Under the pieces are notes generated by a model that did not search any database, had not been told where the DNA came from, and was given only the letters and a program-made list of their open reading frames with translations. Source: an uncultured Anaerococcus sp. (GTDB lineage: Bacteria > Bacillota > Clostridia > Tissierellales > Peptoniphilaceae). From it: a stretch of 16,048 nucleotides of DNA. The position numbers and the translations under genes are program-made. This document shows, one piece after another, positions 6,583 through 15,701 of the stretch (positions are counted from its first letter, which is position 1; the number at the start of each line of letters is the position of its first letter). The stretch is from contig CALTXP010000032.1 of NCBI GenBank assembly GCA_943913325.1, forward strand, positions 1 to 16,048, read 5' to 3'.

Positions 6583-7834
6583 CTAATTCATCTCCATACT
6601 TAATTTCACTTGCACAATATTGTAAACATCCTAATAGTATAAATCCTGAAAGCATGGATGAACCACCTTGTGATATAAAAGGTAAAGTTACCCCTGTAAG
6701 AGGAATTATCTTTAGTACCCCTCCTAAAATTATAAAAGTTTGAAGGGCGAACAAGACACCTATACAAAAGGCAAGTGTGCTATAAAATTTATCTTGCTGG
6801 CTTAGAGAAATTTTAAAGGCTCTATAAACTAAGATCATAAATAAAAGCACAACTGCAATTCCCATAAAGATACCCATTTCTTCTGAAATTGCTGAAAATA
6901 TGAAATCAGATTCTGCAACTGGTATATAATCTGGATGGCCTAATCCTATGCCTGTGCCAAAAAGACCACCGCTGGCAAGTGCAAATAATGCTTGTGTTAT
7001 CTGATATCCAGTAACATTTATATCGCTCCATGGATCAAGCCATGTTGCGACTCTTATTCTAACGTGTCCAAACATAAAATAAGCAAATATTGAGCCAAAA
7101 ATCATCGCTACTATATTTATAGTTATTAAAACCCTATCTTTTTCAAAAACAAACTGACTTAGTATCATCAATCCAAAGAATATTAGAGCTGTACCTAAAT
7201 CTTTTTGGAGGAATAAGAATCCTATAAATATATATATAACTATATTCATATAATATCTACCAAATGGTTTCATAGATATTTCATTGTATTTTGAATAAAA
7301 ACTTGCTATATAAAAAGCTAATGGAATTTTTATAAACTCTGATGGTTGTATGGTAACAGGTCCAAGTATAATCCAGTTTTTAGCCCCTCCAATATAAGAA
7401 CCAAAAACTAAAGTTGCCATAAACAGTCCTACTGAAATAATTACATAAAAAAGTCTTATATTATTCCAAAATTTAAATGTTTTTAATAGTCCAAAAGTTA
7501 TGAAAAATAACACTATACCAACTATGTAGAATTGTAATTGTCTTTTCCCAAAAGATGGATCCAGCCTATAAATAATGGCAACTCCTATAGCAAATAACAT
7601 ATTTACAATCATTAATAAGATATTATCAGCATTCGTGATCTTATTCACTAATGTTGTTGATAAAACAACTACTACTAACAAAGCTAAATATATATAAAAG
7701 TCAGTGCTAGTAATATTGTCTATATTATAAATTAATGCCAAGGATAGTGACAAAAAAGTAAATAAAAATAATAATACTAAAGACTTTTTTTGATACTTTT
7801 TTTCTTTTTTATCTATATCTAATTGTTTACGCAT
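6575..7834 (-). CDS. SEDS-family peptidoglycan glycosyltransferase (FtsW/RodA/SpoVE)
   Basis: 419-residue polytopic membrane protein, about ten hydrophobic segments, that polymerises lipid II into glycan strands together with a class B PBP. Family signatures (numbering from the ATG at 7834) are GGAKNWI and IQPSEFIKI (around 149-170), FLQKDLGTALI (207-217), the large-loop motif ending in AESDFIFSAISEE (about 307-319) with its invariant Asp310, and the C-terminal LPFISQGGSSML (384-395). The start is placed at ATG 7834. An in-frame TTG six codons upstream lacks a ribosome site, whereas AAGGTG lies 6 bases before this ATG. It overlaps the FHA gene by 8 bases (ATGCGTAA) and the PBP gene by 8 bases, giving a tightly coupled three-gene operon. 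Confidence 0.94.
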   Translation of the reverse strand: MRKQLDIDKKEKKYQKKSLVLLFLFTFLSLSLALIYNIDNITSTDFYIYLALLVVVVLSTTLVNKITNADNILLMIVNMLFAIGVAIIYRLDPSFGKRQLQFYIVGIVLFFITFGLLKTFKFWNNIRLFYVIISVGLFMATLVFGSYIGGAKNWIILGPVTIQPSEFIKIPLAFYIASFYSKYNEISMKPFGRYYMNIVIYIFIGFLFLQKDLGTALIFFGLMILSQFVFEKDRVLITINIVAMIFGSIFAYFMFGHVRIRVATWLDPWSDINVTGYQITQALFALASGGLFGTGIGLGHPDYIPVAESDFIFSAISEEMGIFMGIAVVLLFMILVYRAFKISLSQQDKFYSTLAFCIGVLFALQTFIILGGVLKIIPLTGVTLPFISQGGSSMLSGFILLGCLQYCASEIKYGDELDD

Positions 7835-8330
7835 CTTCTTCACCTTGTACAAATAAGAATTGCATTTGTCCTATGTGGATTATGTCATTAGTTTTAAGCT
7901 CTATAGCATCTTCAATTCTTTCATCGTTTAAAAATGTTCCATTGGCAGAAGATAGATCTTCTAAAAAGTATATGTCTTCATCTTGAATAATTCTTGCATG
8001 AAAATTAGATAGGTATTTATCTTTTATACATATGGTATTTCTATCGTCACGACCAATAGTATTATCTTCTCCAATAAAATAGTATTCTTGAACTATGAAT
8101 CTAAAGCCATCCGTTCTATTTAAAAGCTTTAAGTAAGTATCAGATTCTTGTTCTTTTTTTAGGGTAGTCCTCACATCATAATAAATAATTCGTATAATAG
8201 AGTATATGAAATAAAAAACTACAATAACAAATATGTATTTTAATATAGTAGAAAATAATTGATATAATGTTAAATTTCCGAGTACTTCTACTGAAAAAAC
8301 ATCATCTACCGCTTTAAAAAATTTTTCCAT
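7827..8330 (-). CDS. Membrane-anchored FHA-domain protein
   Basis: 167 residues. A membrane segment at about 29-51 (ILKYIFVIVVFYFIYSIIRI) is followed by a basic linker and a C-terminal cytoplasmic FHA domain (about 80-165). The phosphothreonine-binding residues are all present: GR (93-94), SNFH (Ser108, His111) and NGT (130-132). FHA domains bind phosphothreonine peptides, so this protein probably reads a Ser/Thr kinase signal and brings it to the SEDS-PBP pair encoded directly downstream. The same trio occurs as fhaB-rodA-pbpA in Actinobacteria. No kinase or phosphatase gene is seen in the window. The ATG follows GGAAGGA. It is the first gene of the operon, with an extended -10 promoter about 30 bases upstream. 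Confidence 0.92.
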   Translation of the reverse strand: MEKFFKAVDDVFSVEVLGNLTLYQLFSTILKYIFVIVVFYFIYSIIRIIYYDVRTTLKKEQESDTYLKLLNRTDGFRFIVQEYYFIGEDNTIGRDDRNTICIKDKYLSNFHARIIQDEDIYFLEDLSSANGTFLNDERIEDAIELKTNDIIHIGQMQFLFVQGEEDA

Positions 8331-8352
8331 GATATCCTTCCTTATATATTAG

Positions 8353-8368
8353 TACATACATTTTACCA
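8353..8368 (-). promoter_or_regulatory. Candidate promoter of the FHA-SEDS-PBP operon
   Basis: Minus strand TGG-TAAAAT (8368-8360) is an extended -10 element. A convincing -35 at 17 bases is lacking; TTGATT occurs about 20 bases upstream. It lies in the 108-base gap after the glycogen-operon terminator, the only place where this operon could have its own promoter. Confidence 0.45.
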
Positions 8369-8405
8369 CATATTAATTATTTTTGAATCAATAAATATAA
8401 GCATA

Positions 8406-8430
8406 GAAAAACTGGAGCTTAAGCTCCAGT
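8406..8430 (-). terminator. Intrinsic terminator of the glycogen operon
   Basis: A perfect hairpin, arms ACTGGAGC and GCTCCAGT around TTAA (8411-8430), followed on the minus strand by TTTT (8410-8407) extending the last stem T. It begins 8 bases after the phosphoglucomutase stop. It is the strongest terminator in the window and separates the glycogen operon from the cell-wall operon. Confidence 0.88.
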
Positions 8431-8438
8431 CTTAAAAA

Positions 8439-10133
8439 TTAGTCTACAGACTCAATTACTTCTTGCATCCTTTTTACTAATTGATCTTTTTTATCTTCTG
8501 CTGCCTTTTCACTATCAGCTACTGCATTTACATATATTTTAATCTTCGGTTCAGTACCAGATGGTCTTAATGCTAACCAAGAATTATCATCGAAATAATA
8601 TTTAAGAACATTAGATTTTGGTAGACCTGTTTCATCTAACTTATAGTCAACAACTTTTTGTGTACTAAGTCCAGCAAGCTCATCTAATGGATTATTTCGA
8701 ACATATTCCATAATTCTTCCAATTCTTTCTTTACCATCTAATCCTTGAAGAGTTATGGAAATTACATCATTTGAATAATATCCATGTTCTTTATATATTT
8801 CTTCTAAAACATCAAGAAGTGATTTGCCTTTATTTTTATAATAAGCTGCCATTTCTGATATCATCATTGCTGCATTCACAGAGTCTTTATCTCTAACAAA
8901 ATCCTTGTAGTTATAACCAATAGATTCCTCAAAACCAAATACAAATTTACCTTTACCACTTCTTTCTAGTTCATTTGCAACGGCATATATATTTTTAAAT
9001 CCAGTTAATACATCATATTTATTTACTCCATATTTTTCGCAAATAGGAGCTATAAGATCTGTTGTTACAAGTGATTTTACTACAGCAGCATTTTTTGGAA
9101 GTTCTCCATTTTCTTTAAGTGCTGATAGAATGTAATTTGTAAGTAAAGATCCTATTTTATTCCCAGTTAGAAATACATATTTGCCATTATCGTCTTTAAT
9201 TTCAACTGCACATCTATCTGCATCTGGATCAGTTGCAAGTAATAAATCTGCTCCAACTTCTCTACCAAGTTTTTCTGAATATTCAAAGGCTGCTGGCATT
9301 TCTGGGTTAGGATAGCCTACTGTTGTAAAATTTGGATCTGGATTTTCTTGCTCGGCTACAACATGAATATTTTTAAATCCTCGTTCATCTAATATACGTC
9401 TTACAAGTTTATTTCCAGTACCATTTAGTGGTGTGTACACAATATTAATATCCTTGTCTATATTATTATCATTTATAGTACAAGCTAGAATTTCTTTAAC
9501 ATAATTTTCAATTAGACTATCAGGAACCCATTCTATAATTCCATCTTTTAAACCTTCTTGAAAATCTATACGTGGTATTTCAAAGAAATCAGCATGTTCA
9601 TCTATGTGTTCTAAAATTTTATTAGCGGTTTGTTCTAAGATTTGACTTCCTTCAGCATTATAGGCCTTATAACCATTATATTCTCTTGGATTATGACTTG
9701 CTGTAACCATTACACCAGCGCTAGTTTTTAAACTTCTTACTGTATACGATAAAACTGGTGTAGGTTCGATTTCTCTGTGTATATAAACCTTTATTCCATT
9801 TGCAGCAAAAACTTCCGCAGCTATATGAGCAAAATCTTCTGATTTGTGACGTACATCATAAGCTATAGCTACTCCTGCTTTTTTTGCTTCTTCACCCATT
9901 TCGGCAATAGTATCTGCAAATCCTTGAGTTGCTTGAGCTACCATATAATCATTCATTCTATTAGTACCGGCACCAAGTTTTCCACGTAGACCTGCTGTAC
10001 CAAACTCTAAAGATGAATAAAATCTATCTTTAATTTCATCATCATTATCTTTGATTTCTTCTAATTCCTTACGTGTATCTTCATCAAATTTATCATTGTT
10101 GTACCACAATTCATAATTTTTCTTATAGTCCAT
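8439..10133 (-). CDS. pgcA: Alpha-phosphoglucomutase / phosphohexomutase (PgcA type)
   Basis: 564-residue alpha-D-phosphohexomutase that interconverts glucose-1-phosphate and glucose-6-phosphate, linking glycogen metabolism to glycolysis. The four family landmarks are present: catalytic serine loop VMVTASHNP (Ser146), metal site LATDPDADRCAV, sugar-specificity loop GFEESIGY, and phosphate-binding RPSGTEPKIKIY near the C-terminus. Length matches the long Gram-positive PgcA form. The AGGAGAA ribosome site overlaps the last codons of the pullulanase gene 3 bases upstream. It is the last gene of the glycogen operon and is followed by the terminator. Substrate preference for glucose over mannose phosphates is inferred from the GFEES loop and the context. 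Confidence 0.93.
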   Translation of the reverse strand: MDYKKNYELWYNNDKFDEDTRKELEEIKDNDDEIKDRFYSSLEFGTAGLRGKLGAGTNRMNDYMVAQATQGFADTIAEMGEEAKKAGVAIAYDVRHKSEDFAHIAAEVFAANGIKVYIHREIEPTPVLSYTVRSLKTSAGVMVTASHNPREYNGYKAYNAEGSQILEQTANKILEHIDEHADFFEIPRIDFQEGLKDGIIEWVPDSLIENYVKEILACTINDNNIDKDINIVYTPLNGTGNKLVRRILDERGFKNIHVVAEQENPDPNFTTVGYPNPEMPAAFEYSEKLGREVGADLLLATDPDADRCAVEIKDDNGKYVFLTGNKIGSLLTNYILSALKENGELPKNAAVVKSLVTTDLIAPICEKYGVNKYDVLTGFKNIYAVANELERSGKGKFVFGFEESIGYNYKDFVRDKDSVNAAMMISEMAAYYKNKGKSLLDVLEEIYKEHGYYSNDVISITLQGLDGKERIGRIMEYVRNNPLDELAGLSTQKVVDYKLDETGLPKSNVLKYYFDDNSWLALRPSGTEPKIKIYVNAVADSEKAAEDKKDQLVKRMQEVIESVD

Positions 10134-10136
10134 ATT

Positions 10137-12020
10137 CTATTCTCCTATTTTATAAACATTTACTGAACGCTTTTCTAAATTTATATCCTTAACCTTATTA
10201 TTATCTTTACCCTCTTTAGAAAAAATTCTTTTAATTTCTAGATCTTTACTTCCTAAAAAATATGATATTTCCTCTTTACTAATGTTTAAAGAACTATTAC
10301 CAGCATTGATTGCTACTAATATATAAGTTTTATCATTCTGAATTTTATAAACTATAGTTGAACTTTCTAATCCTTCCATAAAAGTAAGATTTTCTCTGAT
10401 TTTATCTGGATCAGATTCATTAAAGACTTTTAACTCTTTTCTTAAAGATATTATATCTTTGCTATAGTTAAATATATCTTGATTATCTTGTTTTTCTTTC
10501 CAATTAATAGCATTTATAAAAAGTGGCGAATTATAAGAATTACTGTCATTATGCTTACTATGATTAAACTCATTTCCTTCATAAAGAAAGGGCTTTCCAT
10601 AAGATAAAATGACTAGTCCTATAGCAAGTTTTACATAATCATTAATTTTATCAAAATTATTAATAGATACTCGTAACTTATCATATAAAATCAAGTTATC
10701 ATGACAATTAAAGTAATTTATCGTCTCTGAAGCATAATCACAAAAACCATTTCTGCTTTTATCATAATCAATAGATCCTGCTATACCCTCTTCAATAAGA
10801 CTTTTTAGACTATAATCACCTTGAATATAACCTATAGAATCTGAATCAGTATCACCTTTTATTGCGTCTCTATAGACATCATTAAAAACACCAAATCCAT
10901 TAGATCTTTGTCTACCTTTAACTGTATGCTTATCAGGAGAAAGAGTGGTATTTAATGCCATCCAAGGTTCTCCATATATTATTAAGTTAGGGTTTAATTT
11001 TCTTAATTCTTTTAACGCAAGCTTTATAGTATCAACATCTACAAGAGCCATAAGATCAAATCTAAATCCATCAATATTATATTCATTAACCCAATGCTTT
11101 AGAGAATCAATTATTAGCTTTCTTACAAAAGGCCTTTCACTGGCTAGCTCATTGCCTACTCCAGATCCATTAGAAAAAGTACCGTCACTATTTATTCTAT
11201 AGTAATAATTAGGAGCTAGAGTATTTAGGTTAGAATCATAAGATTTGAAGGTATGATTATAAACAACATCCATAATTACAGCTATATTTTTTTGATGAAT
11301 AGCTAAAATCATCTTCTTTAATTCTCTTATACGTGAAAGTGGATCGTTAGGATTAGTCGAGTAAGAACCTTCTGGAGCAAAATATAATTCTGGATCGTAT
11401 CCCCAATTGTAATTATCATCATCAAAAAATCTATCACTAGATTCATCAACTGATATAAAATCATAAATAGGTAAAAGCTGGATATGAGTTATACCAAGCT
11501 CTTCTAAGTTATCTAAACCTGTTTTAAGTCCATTATAGCTTGTATTTTTTTCACTAAGCCCTAAATATTTGCCACGGTTTTTTACACCACTCGTCTTATC
11601 TGCTGTATAGTTTTTGACACTCATCTCATAAATTATAGCCTCATCTTCTGCTATAATCGGAATATTACTAGACTTAAAATTATTGGGATTGGTCTTTTCC
11701 ATATCTATTACTACAGAATACATACTATTTATAGAGCTTGTAAAAGAATATGGATCTGTTACTTCGTATTTATCCTCTATTATATAAGAATAATAGTAAC
11801 CTTCATAGTCACCTTTTAAGCTTAACTCCCAAACACCCATTTTATTTTGTTGCATAGTATATACTTCTTTTCTAGGATTGCTATAATCCTTAGATAGAGA
11901 TAATTTAACTTCTCGCTCTGGTGCGAATACTCTAAATATTGTTTTTTGTCTAGAATAAATCGCACCAAGCTCATAATCTTTTATATCTTCATAGCTTAAT
12001 TGATCAATATTATTTATCAA
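10137..12020 (-). CDS. pulA: Type I pullulanase (glycogen/maltodextrin debranching enzyme), TTG start
   Basis: GH13 enzyme that hydrolyses alpha-1,6 branches. With the start proposed here it has 627 residues. An N-terminal CBM48-like domain (about 20-115) precedes the catalytic barrel. Motifs are the type I pullulanase signature YNWGYDP (204-210), DVVYNHT (Asp251), GFRFDLMA with nucleophile Asp322, IIYGEPWM with acid/base Glu351, and CHDN (His440, Asp441). There is no signal peptide, so it works in the cytoplasm on stored glycogen, taking the place of GlgX. The TTG at 12020 has AGAGG 10 bases before it and overlaps the glgP-like stop by 11 bases. The more distal ATG at 12062 has no ribosome site and would add 14 residues lying inside the upstream gene. 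The start is therefore probable, not certain. Confidence 0.9.
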   Translation of the reverse strand: MINNIDQLSYEDIKDYELGAIYSRQKTIFRVFAPEREVKLSLSKDYSNPRKEVYTMQQNKMGVWELSLKGDYEGYYYSYIIEDKYEVTDPYSFTSSINSMYSVVIDMEKTNPNNFKSSNIPIIAEDEAIIYEMSVKNYTADKTSGVKNRGKYLGLSEKNTSYNGLKTGLDNLEELGITHIQLLPIYDFISVDESSDRFFDDDNYNWGYDPELYFAPEGSYSTNPNDPLSRIRELKKMILAIHQKNIAVIMDVVYNHTFKSYDSNLNTLAPNYYYRINSDGTFSNGSGVGNELASERPFVRKLIIDSLKHWVNEYNIDGFRFDLMALVDVDTIKLALKELRKLNPNLIIYGEPWMALNTTLSPDKHTVKGRQRSNGFGVFNDVYRDAIKGDTDSDSIGYIQGDYSLKSLIEEGIAGSIDYDKSRNGFCDYASETINYFNCHDNLILYDKLRVSINNFDKINDYVKLAIGLVILSYGKPFLYEGNEFNHSKHNDSNSYNSPLFINAINWKEKQDNQDIFNYSKDIISLRKELKVFNESDPDKIRENLTFMEGLESSTIVYKIQNDKTYILVAINAGNSSLNISKEEISYFLGSKDLEIKRIFSKEGKDNNKVKDINLEKRSVNVYKIGE

Positions 12021-14265
12021 AATATAATTTCCTCTTCTCAGTGTAATCCATATCAAATTCATTGGCCCAAATAATATTACTAATTTGTTGATTAACCCAT
12101 TTTGCTTTGTCTAAGTAATCCAGAGATATTTTTTTGCGGGCATCAATTAGTGATCTTAGGTCATAGAATACATTAAAAGAATCATTGTACATTAGAATCT
12201 CATTATATATTATATTAAAATTATAAGGAAATTGCTCATATGATTCCTTTAAAAGTCTTTCAGTGGTATATTTTACTATTTCATTTTGATAAACAAAATC
12301 ATTAGCATTATAGAAATTATTTTCTTTCATAGATTTTATTTTAAGATATGAATCACCCATAAAGTAAAAATCATTTGCTTTATCTACATTTTCAGTTATA
12401 CCACTTTTGCTTGTTACTATGTTAGACATATTGAACAAAGAATTTAATATATCAAAGTTTTGATTATCTAATAAGGGATGATTAAGGTTGCTATAAACAT
12501 CTACAGCTGGATACAAATATCTTAGATCCTCAACTGAAAGATCTTCTACAAATATAATTTTAATTTTTTCTCTTATAATTTTATCTGATTCTATTAATTT
12601 TTTAAGAGCAAATATAAATTTTATAGTCTCTTTAGCTACAAAATAACCTTCGTTTGCCCTGCCAGAAAATACATATGTTCTAGGAATATAATAAGCATTA
12701 GCATTATCTCTTAAGTAGTAAAACTGATAGGCAATTTCTAGGGCATTTAGTATTTGTCTCTTACTTTCATGCATTATAGATAGCTGCATATCAAAGATTG
12801 AGTGTGGATTTATATTATCTTTATCTTCTCCCAAGATTTTTATTAATTTAAGTTTATTTTGATATTTAATTAATTCTAAATCATTTATTAAATCTAAATT
12901 ATCTTTTAATTTTTCTATAGCTCTTAATGATTTATAATTAGTTAAATCAATATCATAAGATAATAATGTTTCATCAAGTTTTCTATTAGCACTTTTTGAA
13001 TAAAGAACCCTATCTGTACCAATATTTTTATAGGAAACATTTTTTGAAATTTTATTATCTTCACTTAGAATCTTTGATAAGAAAATATAATCTTTGCTTA
13101 GAGCCATGTTAATGTATTTAAATAATACTGATCCATTTACTATAAAAGGTTTAAAATCTTCTTCTTTAGCTAATTCATTTTGAACCTTAACCATAGTTTC
13201 AAAAATGTCTTTATTCATTTTCCTAATTTCATCTATTGGATAGCTTTCAAAACTATCATCCGTTGTAGAAAATACAATATGATGAAAAATTTCTCTGGTG
13301 TAAGCTATCGCATCTTTAAGAGTAAAATTGTGTTCATCAGTTAAAATCCTTATAAATTCTATCAAAGCTAAAGTAGGGTGAATATCATTTATAATGACAT
13401 CTGTCTTTTTATTTATAGTTCTAATGTCATCATAGTATAAAATAAATCTACGAACGAAATCTCTCATAGCGGATGCTGAGAAGAAATATTCTTGTTTAAG
13501 TCTTAGCATCTTTCCTTCATAAGTAGAGTCATCTACATATAAGAATTCAGTTATAGAAGAGTTATTTATATAATCATCATAGGCATTTAATAAATCTCCC
13601 TTTGAGAATTCATTAATATTTACACTCAAAGTTGAATCAGACTTAAATAATCTAAGAGTATTAATAAAACTTGCATCTTTTGATGTTACAGGCATATCAT
13701 AAGTTACAGTTTTATGATCCCTTCCATATATATTAATAACATTTGTAAAAGATTTTTTATGTTCCCAATTTGTACCATATCTTAACCAAGAGTAAGAAGA
13801 TTCAACTTGTTTACCACCTTCAATAATTTGTTTAAAATTTCCAGATTTATATCTTAAAGCATAAGCTGTTGTTTTAATTTTTTTGTTTGTTAGGGCATTT
13901 ATCAAGAAACTTGAACCTATACCCATATCACCAATACCAAGGTCAGGTTCTGGGTCATAGGAAATTATTGTTTCATAATCAAATCCCATTTCACTTAGAG
14001 CTTTTCTAACCTCCTGTTCAATATCTAGTTTGTAAATAATATTTCCTAAAAACCTACCTGGGAGATATTCAAAGCTAAGGATATAAACTTCATAATCTTC
14101 TTTAAGCCTTTTTGTATCAACCCACCTAGTACCTATAATTTCCATAATATATCTACATAGGCAATCGTAAATTTCATTTTTTCTAGCTGTTTTTATATCT
14201 TTAGCATAAAAAGAATACAAATAATTTTGTATTCTTTCTATAATTATATCTTTATTTGTAATCAT
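12010..14265 (-). CDS. Divergent glycogen phosphorylase homologue, probably catalytically inactive
   Basis: 751-residue protein of the glycogen phosphorylase (GT35) family, close to normal length and uninterrupted. Fold-level matches run throughout: ILSFEYLPGRFLGN (62-75), EYFFSASAMRDFVRRF (259-274), NDIHPTLALIEFIRIL (293-308), FDMQLSIMHESKRQILNAL (491-509) and IKIIFVEDLSVEDLRYLYPA (568-587). The active site is gone. The family's KEASGTGNMK block, which holds the PLP-binding lysine, aligns with LLDNQNFDIL (about 598-607). The KRxHEYKRQ motif reads SIMHESKRQ, losing its Lys and its phosphate-binding Arg. GNGGLGRLA reads GIGDMGIGS, and YTNHT reads YTREI. It lies between glgA (3-base gap) and pullulanase (overlapping). 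A regulatory or scaffolding role in glycogen metabolism is inferred. A functional GlgP may lie elsewhere in the genome. Confidence 0.85.
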   Translation of the reverse strand: MITNKDIIIERIQNYLYSFYAKDIKTARKNEIYDCLCRYIMEIIGTRWVDTKRLKEDYEVYILSFEYLPGRFLGNIIYKLDIEQEVRKALSEMGFDYETIISYDPEPDLGIGDMGIGSSFLINALTNKKIKTTAYALRYKSGNFKQIIEGGKQVESSYSWLRYGTNWEHKKSFTNVINIYGRDHKTVTYDMPVTSKDASFINTLRLFKSDSTLSVNINEFSKGDLLNAYDDYINNSSITEFLYVDDSTYEGKMLRLKQEYFFSASAMRDFVRRFILYYDDIRTINKKTDVIINDIHPTLALIEFIRILTDEHNFTLKDAIAYTREIFHHIVFSTTDDSFESYPIDEIRKMNKDIFETMVKVQNELAKEEDFKPFIVNGSVLFKYINMALSKDYIFLSKILSEDNKISKNVSYKNIGTDRVLYSKSANRKLDETLLSYDIDLTNYKSLRAIEKLKDNLDLINDLELIKYQNKLKLIKILGEDKDNINPHSIFDMQLSIMHESKRQILNALEIAYQFYYLRDNANAYYIPRTYVFSGRANEGYFVAKETIKFIFALKKLIESDKIIREKIKIIFVEDLSVEDLRYLYPAVDVYSNLNHPLLDNQNFDILNSLFNMSNIVTSKSGITENVDKANDFYFMGDSYLKIKSMKENNFYNANDFVYQNEIVKYTTERLLKESYEQFPYNFNIIYNEILMYNDSFNVFYDLRSLIDARKKISLDYLDKAKWVNQQISNIIWANEFDMDYTEKRKLYFDK

Positions 14266-14268
14266 AAA

Positions 14269-15699
14269 TTATGCTCTAATATCTTCATATAATTTCAAAT
14301 ACTTATCTGCGGACATTTTCCAATCAATATCTTGTTTCATAGCATTTTCTACTAACCTATTGTGAGAACTTCTTTCATTCTTATAAATATTAGTTGCATT
14401 TTTTATAGCAAATAGTAATTCATGAGCATTAATATTTGAAAAAGAATATCCTGTTCCTTCACCCGTATATTCGTTATAAGGAATAACTGTATCTTTTAAT
14501 CCTCCTGCCTCACGTACTATAGGGAGTGATCCATATCTCATTGCTATTAGTTGACTTATACCACAAGGTTCTGAAATAGATGGCATTAAGTAAAAATCAC
14601 TTGATGCATAAATTTTATGAGCTTCTGCTCCGCCGAAATAAATTCTACTTGCCATTTTCTCAGGATATTTCCAAGCAAAATATTTAAACATCTCCTCATA
14701 GGTATAATCGCCTGTACCGAGTACTACAAATTGAATATCCTCTTGTAGTAATTCATCTAATATATAACGAACTAAATCAAGTCCTTTCATTTCATTAAGC
14801 CTGGAAACAAGACCAATCATAGGTACATCTTCTCTTTTTGGTAGTCCATACATTTCTTGGAGAGCAAGCTTATTTAAAACTTTCTTATCTATTGAATTGA
14901 CATTATAATTTTGATCAATTAATTCATCCGTTTCTGGGTTCCACTCCTTATAATCAATTCCATTAACAATTCCTGATAGCTTATAATCGTATTGTCTAAT
15001 AACGCCATCTAAACCCTCTCCATAAAATGGATAATGAATTTCTCGTGCATAGTTCTCTGAAACTGTATTTACAGCTGTTGCATGAATTATGCCACCTTTC
15101 ATAAAGTTTATAGCTTCATAAAATTTTAAATCATTTTCATTAAAATAGCCACCATCTAAACCTGCTATCTTCATATTATCAGAATCAAATATACCTTGGT
15201 ATTTTAGATTATGTATAGTAAATAAAGTTCTAATATCATCATAATAACTGTCACCATGTCTAAAGTCATTTACAAATACATTTACTAAAGCTGTATGCCA
15301 ATCGTTAGATTGGATAATATCAGGTTTAAAATCAATCTCCTTTGGTAATAAAGTACAAGCTTTTGAAAAAAATATAAATCTTTCAGCATCATCATCAAAA
15401 CCATAAGGATAATCTCTACCAAAGTATTCCAAATTATCTATGAAATAAAATGATACTTCTTGGTAATCTAATTTATAGACTCCAGCATACTGATGCTTCC
15501 AATCAAGGTCAACATAAAATTCTGTTATCTTCTCCATTTTTGAACGATAAGATTCATCTATAGATGCATATAAAGGCATAACTACTCTTACATCTACTCC
15601 ATCTTTAATAAGTTCTTTAGGAAGAGAACCTGCAACATCTGCAAGCCCTCCAGTTTTTATAAAAGGTACTGCTTCACTAGTTAGATATAATACATTCAT
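14269..15699 (-). CDS. glgA: Glycogen synthase (ADP-glucose dependent, GT5)
   Basis: 476 residues, the usual length. It transfers glucose from ADP-glucose to the non-reducing end of glycogen. The N-terminal ADP-glucose-binding motif KTGGLADV is at 15-22. The C-terminal Rossmann domain carries VSRLNEMKG (Arg300, Lys305) and the nucleotide-sugar motif SEPCGISQLIAMRYG with catalytic Glu377, followed by REAGGLKDTV. The ATG follows AGGAGC, and the glgD stop codon lies only 2 bases upstream. It is therefore co-transcribed and probably translationally coupled with glgD, the standard Gram-positive order glgC-glgD-glgA. The downstream glgP-like gene begins 3 bases after its stop, with a poor ribosome site, implying coupling by termination-reinitiation. 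Confidence 0.97.
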   Translation of the reverse strand: MNVLYLTSEAVPFIKTGGLADVAGSLPKELIKDGVDVRVVMPLYASIDESYRSKMEKITEFYVDLDWKHQYAGVYKLDYQEVSFYFIDNLEYFGRDYPYGFDDDAERFIFFSKACTLLPKEIDFKPDIIQSNDWHTALVNVFVNDFRHGDSYYDDIRTLFTIHNLKYQGIFDSDNMKIAGLDGGYFNENDLKFYEAINFMKGGIIHATAVNTVSENYAREIHYPFYGEGLDGVIRQYDYKLSGIVNGIDYKEWNPETDELIDQNYNVNSIDKKVLNKLALQEMYGLPKREDVPMIGLVSRLNEMKGLDLVRYILDELLQEDIQFVVLGTGDYTYEEMFKYFAWKYPEKMASRIYFGGAEAHKIYASSDFYLMPSISEPCGISQLIAMRYGSLPIVREAGGLKDTVIPYNEYTGEGTGYSFSNINAHELLFAIKNATNIYKNERSSHNRLVENAMKQDIDWKMSADKYLKLYEDIRA

Positions 15700-15701
15700 T
15701 A

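Noticed and set aside
7835..7852. TTG start giving a 425-residue SEDS protein
   Set aside because: There is no ribosome site at proper spacing. ATG 7834 is preceded by AAGGTG and creates the same 8-base overlap seen at the next gene junction.
8411..8430. The terminator hairpin acting on the plus strand too
   Set aside because: On the plus strand it is followed by CTTAAAAATT, not a T run, and no plus-strand gene ends nearby.
10945..11202. Plus-strand open frame of 85 codons
   Set aside because: It lies wholly antisense to the catalytic domain of pullulanase and shows no family resemblance.
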